DNA of 64,000 nucleotides from Phoma sp. XZ068 (GCA_004835665.1 RBKR01000027.1:1-64000), one strand, 5' to 3'. Positions 20,269-31,177 are shown, numbered from the stretch's first letter. Made by a program: numbers and translations. Notes: a model not told the origin generated them from the sequence alone.

Positions 20269-22599
20269 ATGTCAACAAGTCTTGTTCTCTCCGGTCCATC
20301 CTCGGCACTCTTGAGCAGTAACAAAGCCGGGAAGAAGAAGGGAAAGTACAGAATCACAGAGAAGAAGGACGCAGAAGGAAACGAGAGCGAGGCTACAGTT
20401 GTAGAGTCACTGCCAAAGCCCAAGCAAACGCAGAAGCAGGGAGAGGGTCTTGAAGAAGTGGATAGTGATGCCTTGGAAGAAACAGACAAAGAAAGTGACA
20501 TTTCTTCTCAAGCTAGCTCGGACAATGAAGAGAACCTTGACGAAGCGCAACGGGCACAAAGAGATGCTGAAGATAAGAGACAAGTGGCCATTACCGCCAA
20601 CGAAGGCTTCTTGAATTACATGCGTGAGCGATCAAACAAAACAGCTCCTGAGAAACGGCCTGAACGAGTCGAAAAGGAATGGCGAGGATTGTACCACATA
20701 CTTAGATTCCAATGGGCTCCAGGCGGTAAGGCCAAGTTGTCCAGCCCCAAACAGAACGTTGTAAACCAAGTAAACAAAACCATTGAGAACTACTGCGATA
20801 AAACCTTGAACGTCGATGTAGAATTCAACACCAAAGCCCATGCGCTCTACCAAGCAAGGCTAAAGAGCCTCGAAGAGGAGCTTTCAGGAAAGTCCGAGAG
20901 CGAAAAGGTGCTGCGCAGAAAACAGCTCCACAACCGCTGCATTCAAGAAACCGGACAGCCTTCAAAGGAAGAACTACTTAGGATGTGGAAGTTCCCTATT
21001 GAAGAGCTCTGCGCGCAGATTTACTCCATAGAGAAAGCAGTTGATAGACTCAACAACTCGCCTTCTGAAGCAGCGTGGAGAAAGAAGATTGAAGACTACG
21101 ATCGACAGCTCGCGTCATGTAGTCCCGCGCAGTCTGTTGAATTGACAGCCAAGAAGGATACAGCCAAGAGAAGGCTGGAAGCCCGAAAGGAGAAGACTAA
21201 GAAGCTTTTCCAAACAAGTTTGATCTTCCTTGATAATCTACAACGCAAGGGCATTCCACCCACCCAAGTATTGGGTGACCGCGCAACAAAAATGTTCAAT
21301 GACTTTATGTCCTCTCAAGAGAATCAGGATCTTTACTTCACAATGAAGGCAGAATTAGAACGACCGACTCTTGACGAGATTGATCTATGGGACACGGCTA
21401 CCAGACCTTTGTATGATTTTGTCTTAAGCGTAAGTGACGGCAGCACGACTACAGATCAGACCATTCTCAAGGCAAGTAGCCTAATTGAGAAACTGGAAAC
21501 GATTGATAAGTCCATTGTAACTCTAAAACGAGAGACAGAAACCGTTCACTGCTTACCTATGTCCATACTCAAAGAGATATTCGACCAACATAAGGACGGG
21601 CATTACGACGAAGTGAATGTTAATCTTGAAAGGCTCACGGAGCAGCTCCGAAAACAAGAGGCAGCGGTCAGTGTGGTGCGCGCTATAGAACTAAGACAGC
21701 CTCCCAGCGGTCCTGCAGCAAGTTCATCTGCTGAAACTTCAGTAAAACCACCCAATGAATCTGGAGCAACGGCACCTGCAGCAAAGGTGGTTACCGGAAC
21801 TGCGACAAATCACGTTGCTGGAACCAACCTGTCAGAGGAGATGCTCCGGAATCTTGATATCACCTCACTGAACTTTGGAGCAGGTATGGCCAAGGTATTC
21901 CAGTATGAGGATGGCATGACGGAGCATGGGCCTCTCGTAGCAACAAGACCCGCTATGTCAGATAATGCAAGGTACAATCGTTACTTTGTCAATGCTGGCC
22001 TCGATGTGCCAGGGATGGAGTACCTCAAAGTTTTCAGAGGCAGCGACTTGGGGCCAGGCGGTGCAGAGAGGTTGGCTGATCAGAAAGTTTCTGAATTCAA
22101 CATTAAGCAACGAAGGAAAGACATAAGAGGGGATCATCCAATTGTAAAAATCGGCCCAGTCGTGGTGATGCCTCGAGCGGAGGGCTACGTGCGCCGCGGA
22201 GCAAAAGAACGTCTTCAAGATGCTTATATCAGCGTACAGTACAAGGGCGTGCCCGACCCAGATTTTCTGGACAGAACAGAATTCGCGCAACTCGCAGGAC
22301 AAAAATATGGGAAGAAAACATTCTCAACCATGGAGGTGTCCTACGTACAGAGACAGACCTATTTCGAGGCATGTAAGGTTCAAAAGCTCCACCCGCAGAC
22401 CCAGAAACCCCTGACCTCAGACGATCTTCTAAAAACCCCATGGCTCTTTCCAGAAAACGAGCGAGATGATCCTGGGGCCGAGAGCAGCGATAGAGGCGGT
22501 AAGGAAGAAGAAGACGCCGACGATGACGAGAATTTAATGGCAGGAGTTGACGTTGATAATGGTGATCTTCCCCCTAACATAATGGCTACCGCTCCATAG
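20269..22599 (+). CDS. Large intronless coiled-coil protein, unknown family
   Basis: A single 776-residue frame with no intron, unlike most neighbours. The first 110 residues are basic then acidic and disordered (KAGKKKGKYRITEKKDAEG; DSDALEETDKESDISS). The middle (about 120-480) is charged and helical, with likely coiled coils around YQARLKSLEEELSGKSESEK and the 290-345 region. A linker rich in Ala/Ser/Pro precedes a globular C-terminal part with GAGMAKVFQYEDGMTEHGP, YNRYFVNAGLDVPGMEYLK and IVKIGPVVVMPRAEGY. The tail is acidic. I find no catalytic or recombinase motif, and it is not a DUF3435 captain as far as I can tell. A structural role is possible; the true function is unknown. Confidence 0.8.
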   Translation: MSTSLVLSGPSSALLSSNKAGKKKGKYRITEKKDAEGNESEATVVESLPKPKQTQKQGEGLEEVDSDALEETDKESDISSQASSDNEENLDEAQRAQRDAEDKRQVAITANEGFLNYMRERSNKTAPEKRPERVEKEWRGLYHILRFQWAPGGKAKLSSPKQNVVNQVNKTIENYCDKTLNVDVEFNTKAHALYQARLKSLEEELSGKSESEKVLRRKQLHNRCIQETGQPSKEELLRMWKFPIEELCAQIYSIEKAVDRLNNSPSEAAWRKKIEDYDRQLASCSPAQSVELTAKKDTAKRRLEARKEKTKKLFQTSLIFLDNLQRKGIPPTQVLGDRATKMFNDFMSSQENQDLYFTMKAELERPTLDEIDLWDTATRPLYDFVLSVSDGSTTTDQTILKASSLIEKLETIDKSIVTLKRETETVHCLPMSILKEIFDQHKDGHYDEVNVNLERLTEQLRKQEAAVSVVRAIELRQPPSGPAASSSAETSVKPPNESGATAPAAKVVTGTATNHVAGTNLSEEMLRNLDITSLNFGAGMAKVFQYEDGMTEHGPLVATRPAMSDNARYNRYFVNAGLDVPGMEYLKVFRGSDLGPGGAERLADQKVSEFNIKQRRKDIRGDHPIVKIGPVVVMPRAEGYVRRGAKERLQDAYISVQYKGVPDPDFLDRTEFAQLAGQKYGKKTFSTMEVSYVQRQTYFEACKVQKLHPQTQKPLTSDDLLKTPWLFPENERDDPGAESSDRGGKEEEDADDDENLMAGVDVDNGDLPPNIMATAP

Positions 22600-22827
22600 A
22601 TTTGAGTCAGGGCAGAGTTGGCGAGTTTGGTGAAGCTTCTTTGAGCTTTGAGCCGATGTGGGCATAGTCCCGCTAGGCAGGCAGTATACAACGTTAGCAA
22701 CATGTAGTCTTTACAAATTCGATCAACTGATTCGGTACACTGTGTTTCTCAAATCGGGATCCCGTTTGCGTATATGACGTCCGCCTGATTGCGCGGTAAG
22801 CACGCGCCAACCACGCGCCAGCTATAG

Positions 22828-22835
22828 TATATAAA
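22828..22835 (+). promoter_or_regulatory. TATA-like box
   Basis: TATATAAA is 58 bp upstream of the DUF3716 gene's ATG, preceded by two copies of CACGCGCCA. This is typical core-promoter spacing. Confidence 0.45.
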
Positions 22836-22885
22836 CGTTACCCTTCCCTCGACCACCTTCCCTCCTCCATCCTCATGACAACACT

Positions 22886-23512
22886 ATGGCCACTCTCCGC
22901 GGTCATGTCAATTTCACTACTGATACTTACGCCAACACCGGTATCAAGCGCTCTACTGGCGGCGGTGGCCGTGAAGACTATCCTCGACGCCCATTGACGC
23001 TACCTCACAGTGGCCATTATATTCCCGAGAACGAGGATTGGCATGAACTCGTTGTTTGGTGTGAGTATATTACCATATACCCTAGCAGATATGAGGAACT
23101 TGAGAGCTAACTCAGCGGAGTGAAGAGGAGTCGTGCTCTCAAGCTGAACACGAAGGCTGCTGTCAACGATCTTGCAACAGCTATTCACAGGCACGTCCCC
23201 ACGAGCACTGGTAACCCTTATGTCCAGAAGATCAGGGCCATCACTTCGTTCGCGAGCAATCCTGACTGGCGCGCCATGGTCGATTGCAGCTACGAACATA
23301 TCTGCTTCAGCACGGATGGCTGGCCATTAGGACGACTCGTTGCGGTTATATTCCACTGCGCCCAGAACGTCACCAACCTCACCGTTACTCCGTGCCAAAA
23401 TTGCTGCGACGGCGACGGCTTCTTCAATTCGTGCCGCATTGCGGAGCAGCTTGGTCTTGTTGAGTGCACCAACTGTATCTCGCGGAACAAAGAATGCAGC
23501 TTCAGCGTATAA
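22886..23512 (+). CDS. DUF3716-type Cys-rich protein
   Basis: Two exons, 22886-23058 and 23116-23512, join over a 57-bp intron to about 190 residues. The C-terminus has the spaced cysteine pattern CQNCCDGDGFFNSC...CTNCISRNKECSF, matching the CxxCxxGxGxFxxC...CxNC...C layout I associate with DUF3716, a fungal domain of unknown function that may bind zinc. The donor used (GTGTGA) is weak; the stronger GTGAGT two bases on would break the frame. The gene has a good TATA box. DUF3716 proteins are usually found as part of variable, accessory gene sets. Confidence 0.65.
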
Positions 23513-23898
23513 GGCGAAAGGGGTTAGCAGTTCAGAGCTCGTTGCTTGTGTTTGATTAACTGTCGAATTTATCCGCAATCCCTGCGTTTTCACGTGCTCC
23601 TTTCTCGTAGAAAGGCTTTGGACAAATGTGACCTTTCCGAACCCTGGTTGCGATTGCACCGGGTCCAAGCGCGATTAAACTGCGGGATACAGGTTCCTGT
23701 ACTCAGCAATTCTGACTGAAAACAGTTAACCCACTCTCGAGATTATGTTTCTGTGACTCGGGCTTTGGCAAGGAAACAGTTATCGGGCAACACTTTCAAG
23801 GTTGCAGTACAACCCGCCCTTTCGGCAAACAAAAGTTGCCTGGATGGCAGAATTCTACCCAAGTCCATCAATACTGTTTGAGCAGCCATTCTTACCTC

Positions 23899-23905
23899 TA
23901 TAAAG
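23899..23905 (+). promoter_or_regulatory. TATA-like box
   Basis: TATAAAG is 37 bp upstream of the ATG of the TPR-repeat gene, suggesting that the truncated gene still has a usable core promoter. Confidence 0.35.
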
Positions 23906-23935
23906 ATTTCTTGTTTCTAATCAGCCCCAGCGAAT

Positions 23936-24991
23936 ATGCTCTTGACCTTTGAGACGGGCCTTTATGTACCTAGTTTGCTGGAATCCCTCAAGTTCAGGGT
24001 GCTAGAGAAACGTACGGATTTGAACAATCAAATCAAGCCAAAACGTCGTCAGCGATCGTACAACAACCTGCGACTTTCGAAAAACTGGTTTCAGCACATG
24101 AAAGACAGACTGGCAAACAAAGGTCTAAAGACTGTTTTGTTAGTAGAAAGCAACGCTGACGACCCATGCCTGGAGTACTTGGCGCGGAATTTTCCTACTG
24201 GAGAGTTTGAGAACTGGAAAAGATGTCAGGAGCTGCTTCCGTATGTTGACTGGGCCTATAATTGTGTCCCGATCACTCTCAATTCATGGGGGGCGTGGGC
24301 ACAGATGGTCACGAATGTGGCATGGTATTTATGGAAGCGAGGGGATTATACCATGGCACAAAAGATGATCACTGAAGCGCTGGCTGTGAGAGATAGCGTA
24401 CTAGGACCGAATGACCAACGGACTTTGTTGAGCGTGGAAATCCTGGCTGGGGTGTTGTCAAGCCAAGGAAACCACAGTGACGCAGTGGGACTGAACAGAC
24501 GGGCTTTGGAAGGGTTCAAGCGGACATTGGGCTTGCTGCATCCTTTCACACTTACAAGCATCAGCAACTTAGCGTTAACGCTACAGCGCCTGGGCAGTTA
24601 CGAGGAGTCAGAAGACCTGAATCGCTTGGTACTTCAAGGCAGTAAGAAGGTGCTGGGACCATGTCATGCGGATACTCTAACAAGCATGAGTAATCTAGCG
24701 CTAGTACTACAGCATCAGGGCAAATACAAGCAGGCATTAAAGCTGAACCAGCGAGCTCTCAATGGCTTTCAGGAGACTCTTGGAAAGCATCATCCTACGA
24801 CACTTGCTAGTATGAGCAACTTGGCGCTAGTGCTGCAGCTTCAGGGCAAGTACAAGGAATCTGAGGAGCTGAATTGGCAGTCACTGGAAGGAAAACTAGA
24901 AGAGCTTGGATGGCAACACCCTTCCACACTTACAAGCATGAACAACCTTGCGTTGGTTCTGCAGCATCAAGATAAGTTCAAAATGTCGTAA
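23936..24991 (+). CDS. TPR-only remnant of an NB-TPR (NLR) protein
   Basis: A 351-residue frame. After an unrecognised 50-residue start come ARNFPTGEFENWKRCQELLP and WAQMVTNVAWYLWKRGDYTM, the segment that in fungal NB-ARC-TPR proteins follows the nucleotide-binding domain. Kinesin-light-chain-type 42-residue TPR repeats follow (TLTSMSNLALVLQHQGKYKQ and variants, with LGxxHPxTL), about four and a half copies. The NB-ARC and effector domains are absent and the array stops abruptly at FKMS. In the family, NLRs act in non-self recognition and cell death. Without the ATPase this is probably a remnant or a repeat-only donor. NLRs are another Starship auxiliary family. Confidence 0.75.
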   Translation: MLLTFETGLYVPSLLESLKFRVLEKRTDLNNQIKPKRRQRSYNNLRLSKNWFQHMKDRLANKGLKTVLLVESNADDPCLEYLARNFPTGEFENWKRCQELLPYVDWAYNCVPITLNSWGAWAQMVTNVAWYLWKRGDYTMAQKMITEALAVRDSVLGPNDQRTLLSVEILAGVLSSQGNHSDAVGLNRRALEGFKRTLGLLHPFTLTSISNLALTLQRLGSYEESEDLNRLVLQGSKKVLGPCHADTLTSMSNLALVLQHQGKYKQALKLNQRALNGFQETLGKHHPTTLASMSNLALVLQLQGKYKESEELNWQSLEGKLEELGWQHPSTLTSMNNLALVLQHQDKFKMS

Positions 24992-25684
24992 TTGGGGGCC
25001 ATATGCTAAGAGCGGAGACTTTGTACATACATGTGGAGAACTCTCTAGCTTCCATGCAACGTAGACTCTTGCCTTTGTACCTTAGCCCTCTTTTGTCTTG
25101 ATAACTCAATTCACCTCTGGCGTCGGTTCCCCATCTCTGTAGCCTCCTCAGCCGCTGCTGTCACTGCTTCTAGACTATCGCGGATCGTTGAGGAAACCTT
25201 GGCGATGGTTCAATTATGTGCTGTATTCAGAATACTTAGGAGTTAGCTTTCAAATCGGGCTTGCGGCCGTCGAGGCTGCCGACGAGCACTGAGTGTTCCA
25301 GGCTGGCTGGTCAAACGGCGTCGGGAGGTCTCCAGGTAAGTAACTGCGTTGATCACGAGAAGGGAGATGATAGCTACCTAAACGCCTCCCATAGGAGTAC
25401 TAGTGTCAGATCAACACTTTTCCCGCACAACCATACTCCGCTTTCCTGCTCTCTCAATTGAACGACCGCTAGGGCTGTCACTAAGGCGTGCCTTCCAGTG
25501 TAGCTAATACTAACACTGACCAAGGGTTGAACCAATAGTAGCGCCGAAAATATTGTTTGGTATGCTATCATACAGGTACAATCGGAAAATGACGAATATA
25601 AACATATTATCGCCGTTTGACTTTATTTGCTCTCAGAAATTATTGAGCCTGATATTGCTCTCGTGACCCACATAGTTGTCCAAA
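24992..25684. other. Intergenic, no supported gene
   Basis: A few short frames only (25261-25461 plus, 25374-25571 minus). No domain, repeat or splice chain is visible. It separates the TPR remnant from the membrane-protein gene. Confidence 0.4.
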
Positions 25685-26533
25685 CTAGCTACTCGGTAAG
25701 ACGTCACCCGGCCCAAACAGAAAACGAGAGGGCACAGAAGTTGAGTTGAAGTACAGGCCTGTCCATGTCAGAAAAGCCTCGAAAATTGTGCTAATACGTA
25801 CAAGTAACATGCATTGATTGAGCCAGTCACTTATCACCCCGTGTGCGACCAAGTGAACGTAGATAGTCATAGCAGTGATCAGCTGGCAGAGCGCTGCAGC
25901 GGCATTCGAGATTACGAAGGCAAACAACAACCTTTTATAAACTGGGCCGCTTCCGCCTGCTCGTTTGTGCGCGCATAGCCGCCGACCTGAGATTGTTAAG
26001 GCAAGAGTTGGCAAAATAGCAAGATACAGGAACGAGTCATATCCGTGTTGTGAAGTTTCGTTCCTACCGTTGGTTAACAAAAGACGCTGTATGGTGAGGA
26101 AGCACATCCATGCCTTATGCGGAATATGAACTCCAGTGTTATGGTGAAAAAACATGCTATATATACGTATACAACTGTCCAGGTCGAATGATCAGTGAAG
26201 CGTAGATTCCGAGTGAACTGGTAAGGGTGAGTTTGGAGGTATATGCTGAATGAGATAACATACGTTGATTGCTACATCAGCTTGGAGAGTACTCAAGAAG
26301 AGTGGTTCTAGCCAATACGCCTGAATTTTGGTGATAAAGGCAACCACTACGGATATGATTGCAGCCATTATGATCGCTACCTGACCAAAGCCGAAGATAA
26401 TAGCTAAGACCTTCTCCAAGTAGGTCGCTGCTTGCAGCCTATGTCTTCTGATATCAGCGTATAAGAGTGAGATGGTCATGAGCAAACTGATGGAATAGCT
26501 GGTTGTAAAGCCAATGAGAAATGTGCGGTTCAT
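25685..26533 (-). pseudogene. Multi-pass membrane protein, probably frameshifted
   Basis: Exon one encodes hydrophobic spans (GFTTSYSISLLMTISLLYAD; VLAIIFGFGQVAIIMAAII). A 46-bp intron (GTATGT...TTACCAG) leads to TVVYVYIACFFTITLEFIFR. The rest, with YDSFLYLAILPTLALTISG and LLFAFVISNAAAALCQLI, is in another frame. The shift occurs near 26100 without room for an intron, so a one-base indel is likely. At least six membrane spans are present, and the layout recalls fungal 7-TM proteins of the RTA1/DUF3112 kind, though I cannot assign one. The first exon may continue further upstream. If the base change is a sequencing error the gene would be intact. Confidence 0.45.
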
Positions 26534-26823
26534 AATGGGTACGAGATGTTGATATGATGCCAATTGACGAGACCAAGTTCTTATAACTTACGGCTGCTAC
26601 ATCTGCAGCATTAGGTCGGTCGAAGCGCTTGCCTAGAATGGAACAGAAACGGAGCATCGGCGTCATAATGTTGCGATCCTGGATGCAGCGAAGGCATGGC
26701 AGACGGTACTCGATCAACCGATATCCGACTTCAAGTGAGACAGAATGTATCAATAAAGGACCGATGAATGATAACCGGCATCGCACAGACAGCACTGCTA
26801 ACAAGCGAAGCACACATGTTGGG

Positions 26824-26830
26824 TATAAAA
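26824..26830 (+). promoter_or_regulatory. TATA box
   Basis: TATAAAA lies 47 bp upstream of the ATG at 26871, ideal spacing for a short-leader fungal gene. Confidence 0.45.
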
Positions 26831-26870
26831 GACTACTTGTGCGCTTGCAGGACTTGAGACGAAACACATT

Positions 26871-27433
26871 ATGGACTCATACTCGTCTCCCGATTGTATT
26901 CGTCCCCACTTGCATGCCACGGACAGCTCGCAAGCAACAGTGGAAGATGTTGACTTTTACAAGAACTGGGTACGCGAAATAATGCATGGTATTTGAATGC
27001 AAACCAAGGGTACAGCTGATACTACTTGAAGTTATCTGAGACTGCACATCCCCCTTCCTGCGATATAGGTTCAGGCAGGCGCATTACCGAGTCCCTGCCT
27101 GCGGCGGCACAACAACACGGGAAGGCAGCAGGTAGGTTCTAGCGTACAATACATAATATTGCTAATGTCTTCTCAGGAGCAGATGATAGAGCCGCCATAG
27201 ATGAGCTCAAACGTGATGTAGCCCGGCAAAGCGAAAGACTTACTGTGCTGGAGCGGGAGAACAGCAATATCACGCGTATTCTAGCATATTATGAAGATTG
27301 TCTCGACGTCTTAGGGCGGGCATTAAGAGAGACAAAGAAGCGGTTAAAGAGAGGCTCCGAGGTTAAAGGGGAACCGGAGAAAAGCAGGATTACAAAGAAG
27401 AGGAAGAAGGTGCAATTTACGGGAGCATTCTAA
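26871..27433 (+). CDS. Small basic coiled-coil protein
   Basis: Three exons (26871-26988, 27069-27131, 27177-27433) join to about 145 residues; introns are 80 and 45 bp with matching phases and a TATA box upstream. The N-terminus is short and polar (MDSYSSPDCIRPHLHATDSS). The centre forms a helix with heptads (DELKRDVARQSERLTVLERE, NITRILAYYEDCLDVLGRAL). The tail is very basic (KKRLKRGSEV; ITKKRKKVQF) and could be a nuclear localisation signal. It resembles a dimerising nuclear protein without a recognisable DNA-binding domain. The family is not known to me. Confidence 0.65.
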
Positions 27434-28956
27434 TATTGCATGCTTCCAGACACAGACACCACGCATTAAGCTGTCGCTATCGCGTGAAGCCAGAAAGCAT
27501 GTCGTATTGTATATTTTATCGGACAGACCTTCTCTTACAAGTCGAATTTGTGTAATTGTAGTTTCCGCCTAGTCGGAGCTTGTTCGCGTTTGCATGGTTG
27601 CCGTGTTGATGAAGATGCCTCACTCTGGATGGAGAGATCTAGGGCATCACGAAACTCGTCTTCCGGGACCTCGCTTTGACTTTTGCTCGTGTCTCCATTA
27701 CTTCGGGTCTGTGGTGCTCCCAAGTTTATTTAGCTTCTTTCTGCGCTATTTATGCAGCCCAAGGGAAGCAGGAACTGTAGCTCTCTATTCACAGTTGTTT
27801 TGTTGTGTTACTAATAACCAGCTTGCGCCACTTGGCATCCGTCTTTGAATGGAATAGCGGAATTCGAGACTTCATTCCGAAGGGTGGCGCAACACCATTT
27901 TCTAAGATAATGGCGTATTGGCCATGAAGTCGAAGCGGCGAGTGCCCCATCAATAATGAGGGCGACTTGATTTGAAGCCCGTCGATGACACGAGTAAATG
28001 TGCGCTCCGTTGATTGCGGTCTTCCAGATTTTATTTTAATCTTTTTATTGTGGCGTCATAGCAAAACTTTTTGCGATGCTGAGGTGGGGTCGTGCACGTG
28101 AGTTCGACATGGTGGGGTATTCAAGGAGGGGTCCGACGATGCCCGTCGTGTGATTCTTCGTTGGGCATCAATACCGAACACATCCATCCCTTCATACAGT
28201 ACACCTTATTGCTTTGCGGTACTCCGCGCAAATTATAATCGGCAATTCTGTCTGTGTCGACAGTCCGGCTTCTCGCAACCCTCGTTTGCTTCCTGTTGGA
28301 ACCCACGACAAGGTATTATCAGTCCCCAAATTTAGCTTCATCTGCTTCCTCTCTCTCTCTCCATGACTTGCTGACATGACATTGCGCAAGGCCTAGCTTT
28401 ACCTTCTGACTCGCTCAGCCTGCCTCCCATCGATCGCCACGTCCTTCGCCACCTTTAATAACGTACGACTGCACACAACTACATCGGCTGAAGGACAAAG
28501 GAAGGCTTGTATTCATAAGGAGACAGCAGAGTAAATTGGATACATACCATTGTCGACGCACCCTGAAGACGTTGTCGCTCTGGACTCGGAACTTGAGCGA
28601 TAACAACTTCGAAATCTGGCCAGGACTTGCATTCGTCATCCGTATGCCCAAGTATGCCCAATACTGATGTAGGATTAAGTCTGTTCATTCTCTAATGCTT
28701 GCGAAGGCTGACGCAAGAAAATGTAGGCTGAAGAAACCCGTGATCAAGGGTTTGAAGATATCGACTTCCATAACTTCAAGCCTGTCGATTACCCAAGACA
28801 AATGTCATGGAAGAAAAGAACTGGGCAGAAAGGACGTGTAGCTATTGGTGAGGATGTTCTAACTAATCAGAACACGGATGAAGATAAGGATAACGTGGTC
28901 CTCAAGGCAGGCTGGATAGCAGTTGTTGATTCAATGACTTTCAAATTGACCAAGAG
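27434..28956. other. Low-information stretch with a possible isolated exon
   Basis: No complete gene can be built. One plus-strand segment (about 28726-28961) stays open from a TAG acceptor to a stop and reads EETRDQGFEDIDFHNFKPV, ending LKAGWIAVVDSMTFKLTKS; it could be the last exon of a gene whose start I cannot find. On the minus strand 28479-28688 contains PDFEVVIAQVPSPERQRLQG, also exon-like. Both look like debris. Confidence 0.3.
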
Positions 28957-31082
28957 CTAGAAGGCAGCATACCATATTTGACGGCCTTCCTCGTAGCCAA
29001 CCATTATGTGTAATTTACAGTCATCACTGCTTCCGTTGTGAGAGGACACTGTAGCTGCACTAGTAGATGCAAGGATTCCCATCTGTTCCTCTTCCTTCCT
29101 GTACTTGCTTGCCATCATACCTGCGAAAAGGTATTCACCCAGCAACGTCTTCAAGTACTCAACAGAGTTTGTTCCCGCCAGGTTGTGTGAGATAGATTTT
29201 CCAATCGAGGAACCTAGTGAAATTTCCAACATAAAGTCCTGCTCACTTGCGTTTCCAATGTACAAACTCACGGCAGATGTGACCATGAAAGGGCAAATGT
29301 TCCCCCTGATATTTTCTAATTGTCTCGCGAAACTCGTGTTCATATATCCGAAGAGGCGGGGTTCCAGAATCCCCTCCATGGCGTCCATGCGGGCTACCTC
29401 TGCCTTTCCTTGGTACATAGGTAGCTGAGTAACGGGACAACTATTTGGACTCCTAGCCCAATTTGTGTCGAAATACGTGATTGATGTTGTAGTTTCTGGT
29501 CCAAGATCTTCTTGAACACTTCGCCCAAACGCGTGATTGTTATCAGAAGTTGGACTTCTCTGGGTGCCGGTTTCCTCAATATTGCCTGCATCTTTTCCTG
29601 GGTCCTTGTTTGGATGACTTGCCGGTTGGTTGGACTGTTGAAGACCATAATTTGGATCTGTCGATAACGTTCCTTGTGAAACATTTGCACTTCCCTCTGG
29701 ACCTGATGCAATTCAGTGATCGATTCCGGTCGACTTACTAGACACTTACCTTGCTCAAGCTGCCCTTCACTTGGGGCGTCCCGTGATGACGCATCGTCTC
29801 CTTGCTCTTCCCTGAAGCAATCGTGAGATGTAGGTGAGTTTTGTGCTACTGAAAGTCTGGGCATCTTCGATCGCTCATTTTGACGCGTGTCTACATGGTG
29901 TCTCTTCGTGACCTCATGGGTTGGTGTAGGTGTATATTCTAGTGCCTATATCAACGCTCGTTCCGAGAGACTGTAAGTTTGTCATACCGTTCCCCGGAAT
30001 TAGAATATTTGTGGCAAGTTGGTGAAAAGGCTTGGATATCTCAGTAATTCCGGCTTCTGTCAAGCTTCGAATGATCTCATCATGCTTAGGACCTTGCTTG
30101 GGCATCCTTCGTTCCCAGCTAGAGAACTATCAGTTTTTTCAACAAGTAGCCTACCTGAAACTTACAATGAACTTCCAATTTCACTTGGTAAGAAGAAGAG
30201 AGCACCCAAGCCTCCAAGTTTACATGATAGGTACCTATACCTATTTCCAGCAGTGATATAGCTTTCAATCTGCTCTCGTAGGTTGTTTTTAGTCTTAAAC
30301 TGGGCAACTCTTTGCAAAGCTTGTGCCAACATTTCAGCTGTATAGCCCTGGAGGCTCAGGTCATACAAAACCACACGAGCGAATCTCTGAAGTATCTTAT
30401 GATGTATCTCGGTATCCTCTAAAACAAAACAAAGATACACACTATAATTGACAGGGACATGCAATACTTGCGCGTCCTCATTTGTGAATTGTTGCTGTAT
30501 GGTTGGGTTCCAGAAATTCACCTCGTGGGTTTCGACTCTTCTCAAAAAGCGCTGGATGTTTTGATGCTCTCTCCCGTCAGGCTGTTGGATCTTTGAGGCC
30601 GTTGCTTCTGTTATCCAAGAAACAGGCTTAGAGGCCTCGCTTGACTGAGGGGAGTTCGTTGATGATGGAACGACGTTCACCGGTAAAGTTGCAGCTACGG
30701 TTGGGGGCGAAGAAACGTTGGCTGATTGAATGACATTGGAGGAAGGAGGGACATTGATGGGTGTAGCCACGTTGGCTGACCGAATGACATTGGAGGAAGG
30801 AGGAACGTTGATGGGTGCAGACCAGTTGTTGGGTGAGAGAACTTTAGGTGATGGAGTAATATCGCCGGGTGAAGATGCCTTTATCGAGATGTTGTAGGGT
30901 AGCGCTTTCGAAAAGGCTTCTGACAGTGTTGTTCGTCTGTAAATTGAATCCAAGACGCCAATTGTCTCCTTGAGCAGCTTCAAAAGATGTGAGCAAGAGG
31001 GTCGCTGTGAGAAGCTAAGACTCACACTTTCGTCCAGCTCCTCCCCCCACGTTGCGTTCTCAATTTTTGCAGAGAGATTCAT
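28957..31082 (-). CDS. Multi-exon gene of unknown family
   Basis: Exon 1 (31082-about 30171) encodes an N-terminal helical part (MNLSAKIENATWGEELD; LKLLKETIGVLDSIYRR), a repetitive NVPPSSNVIRSANV linker and a globular part (DGREHQNIQRFLRRVE; NYSVYLCFVLEDTEIH). A GTAAGT donor and a CTCTAG acceptor join it to WERRMPKQGPKHDEIIRSL. Later exons (29864-29394 and 29418-28957 in different frames) add a helical region with EKMQAILRKPAPREVQL and a final SVEYLKTLLGEYLFAGMM part. I could not fix the 3' introns, so the span is approximate. No catalytic motif is seen. The frame extends to an ATG inside a 44-nt palindrome (31154), but 31082 is the likelier start. Confidence 0.45.
30721..30828 (-). repeat. 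54-bp in-frame tandem repeat, two copies
   Basis: Two nearly identical 54-bp units (30721-30774, 30775-30828) encode an 18-residue PINVPPSSNVIxSANVxx repeat inside the unknown multi-exon gene. Confidence 0.8.
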
Positions 31083-31133
31083 TGTGTTGTAGAGTTCATC
31101 GTGAGTCCAAAGGTATGAACCGTGCAATGAATC

Positions 31134-31177
31134 CAGTGGCGCGCTAAAATGCACATGTGCATTTTAGCGCGCCACTG
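31134..31177. repeat. Perfect 44-nt palindrome (copy 1)
   Basis: The left arm from 31134 (CAGT then GGCGCGCTAAAATGCACA) is followed with no spacer by its exact reverse complement. The inner 36 nt match the second palindrome at 37206-37241. It lies just upstream of the unknown minus-strand gene. A two-fold symmetric site this long can extrude a cruciform. Confidence 0.95.

Noticed and set aside
20269..22599. Starship captain (DUF3435 tyrosine recombinase)
   Set aside because: Length and position were tempting, but no tyrosine-recombinase-like R...HxxR...Y arrangement or DUF3435-like segment is visible; the sequence is coiled coil plus an unknown domain.
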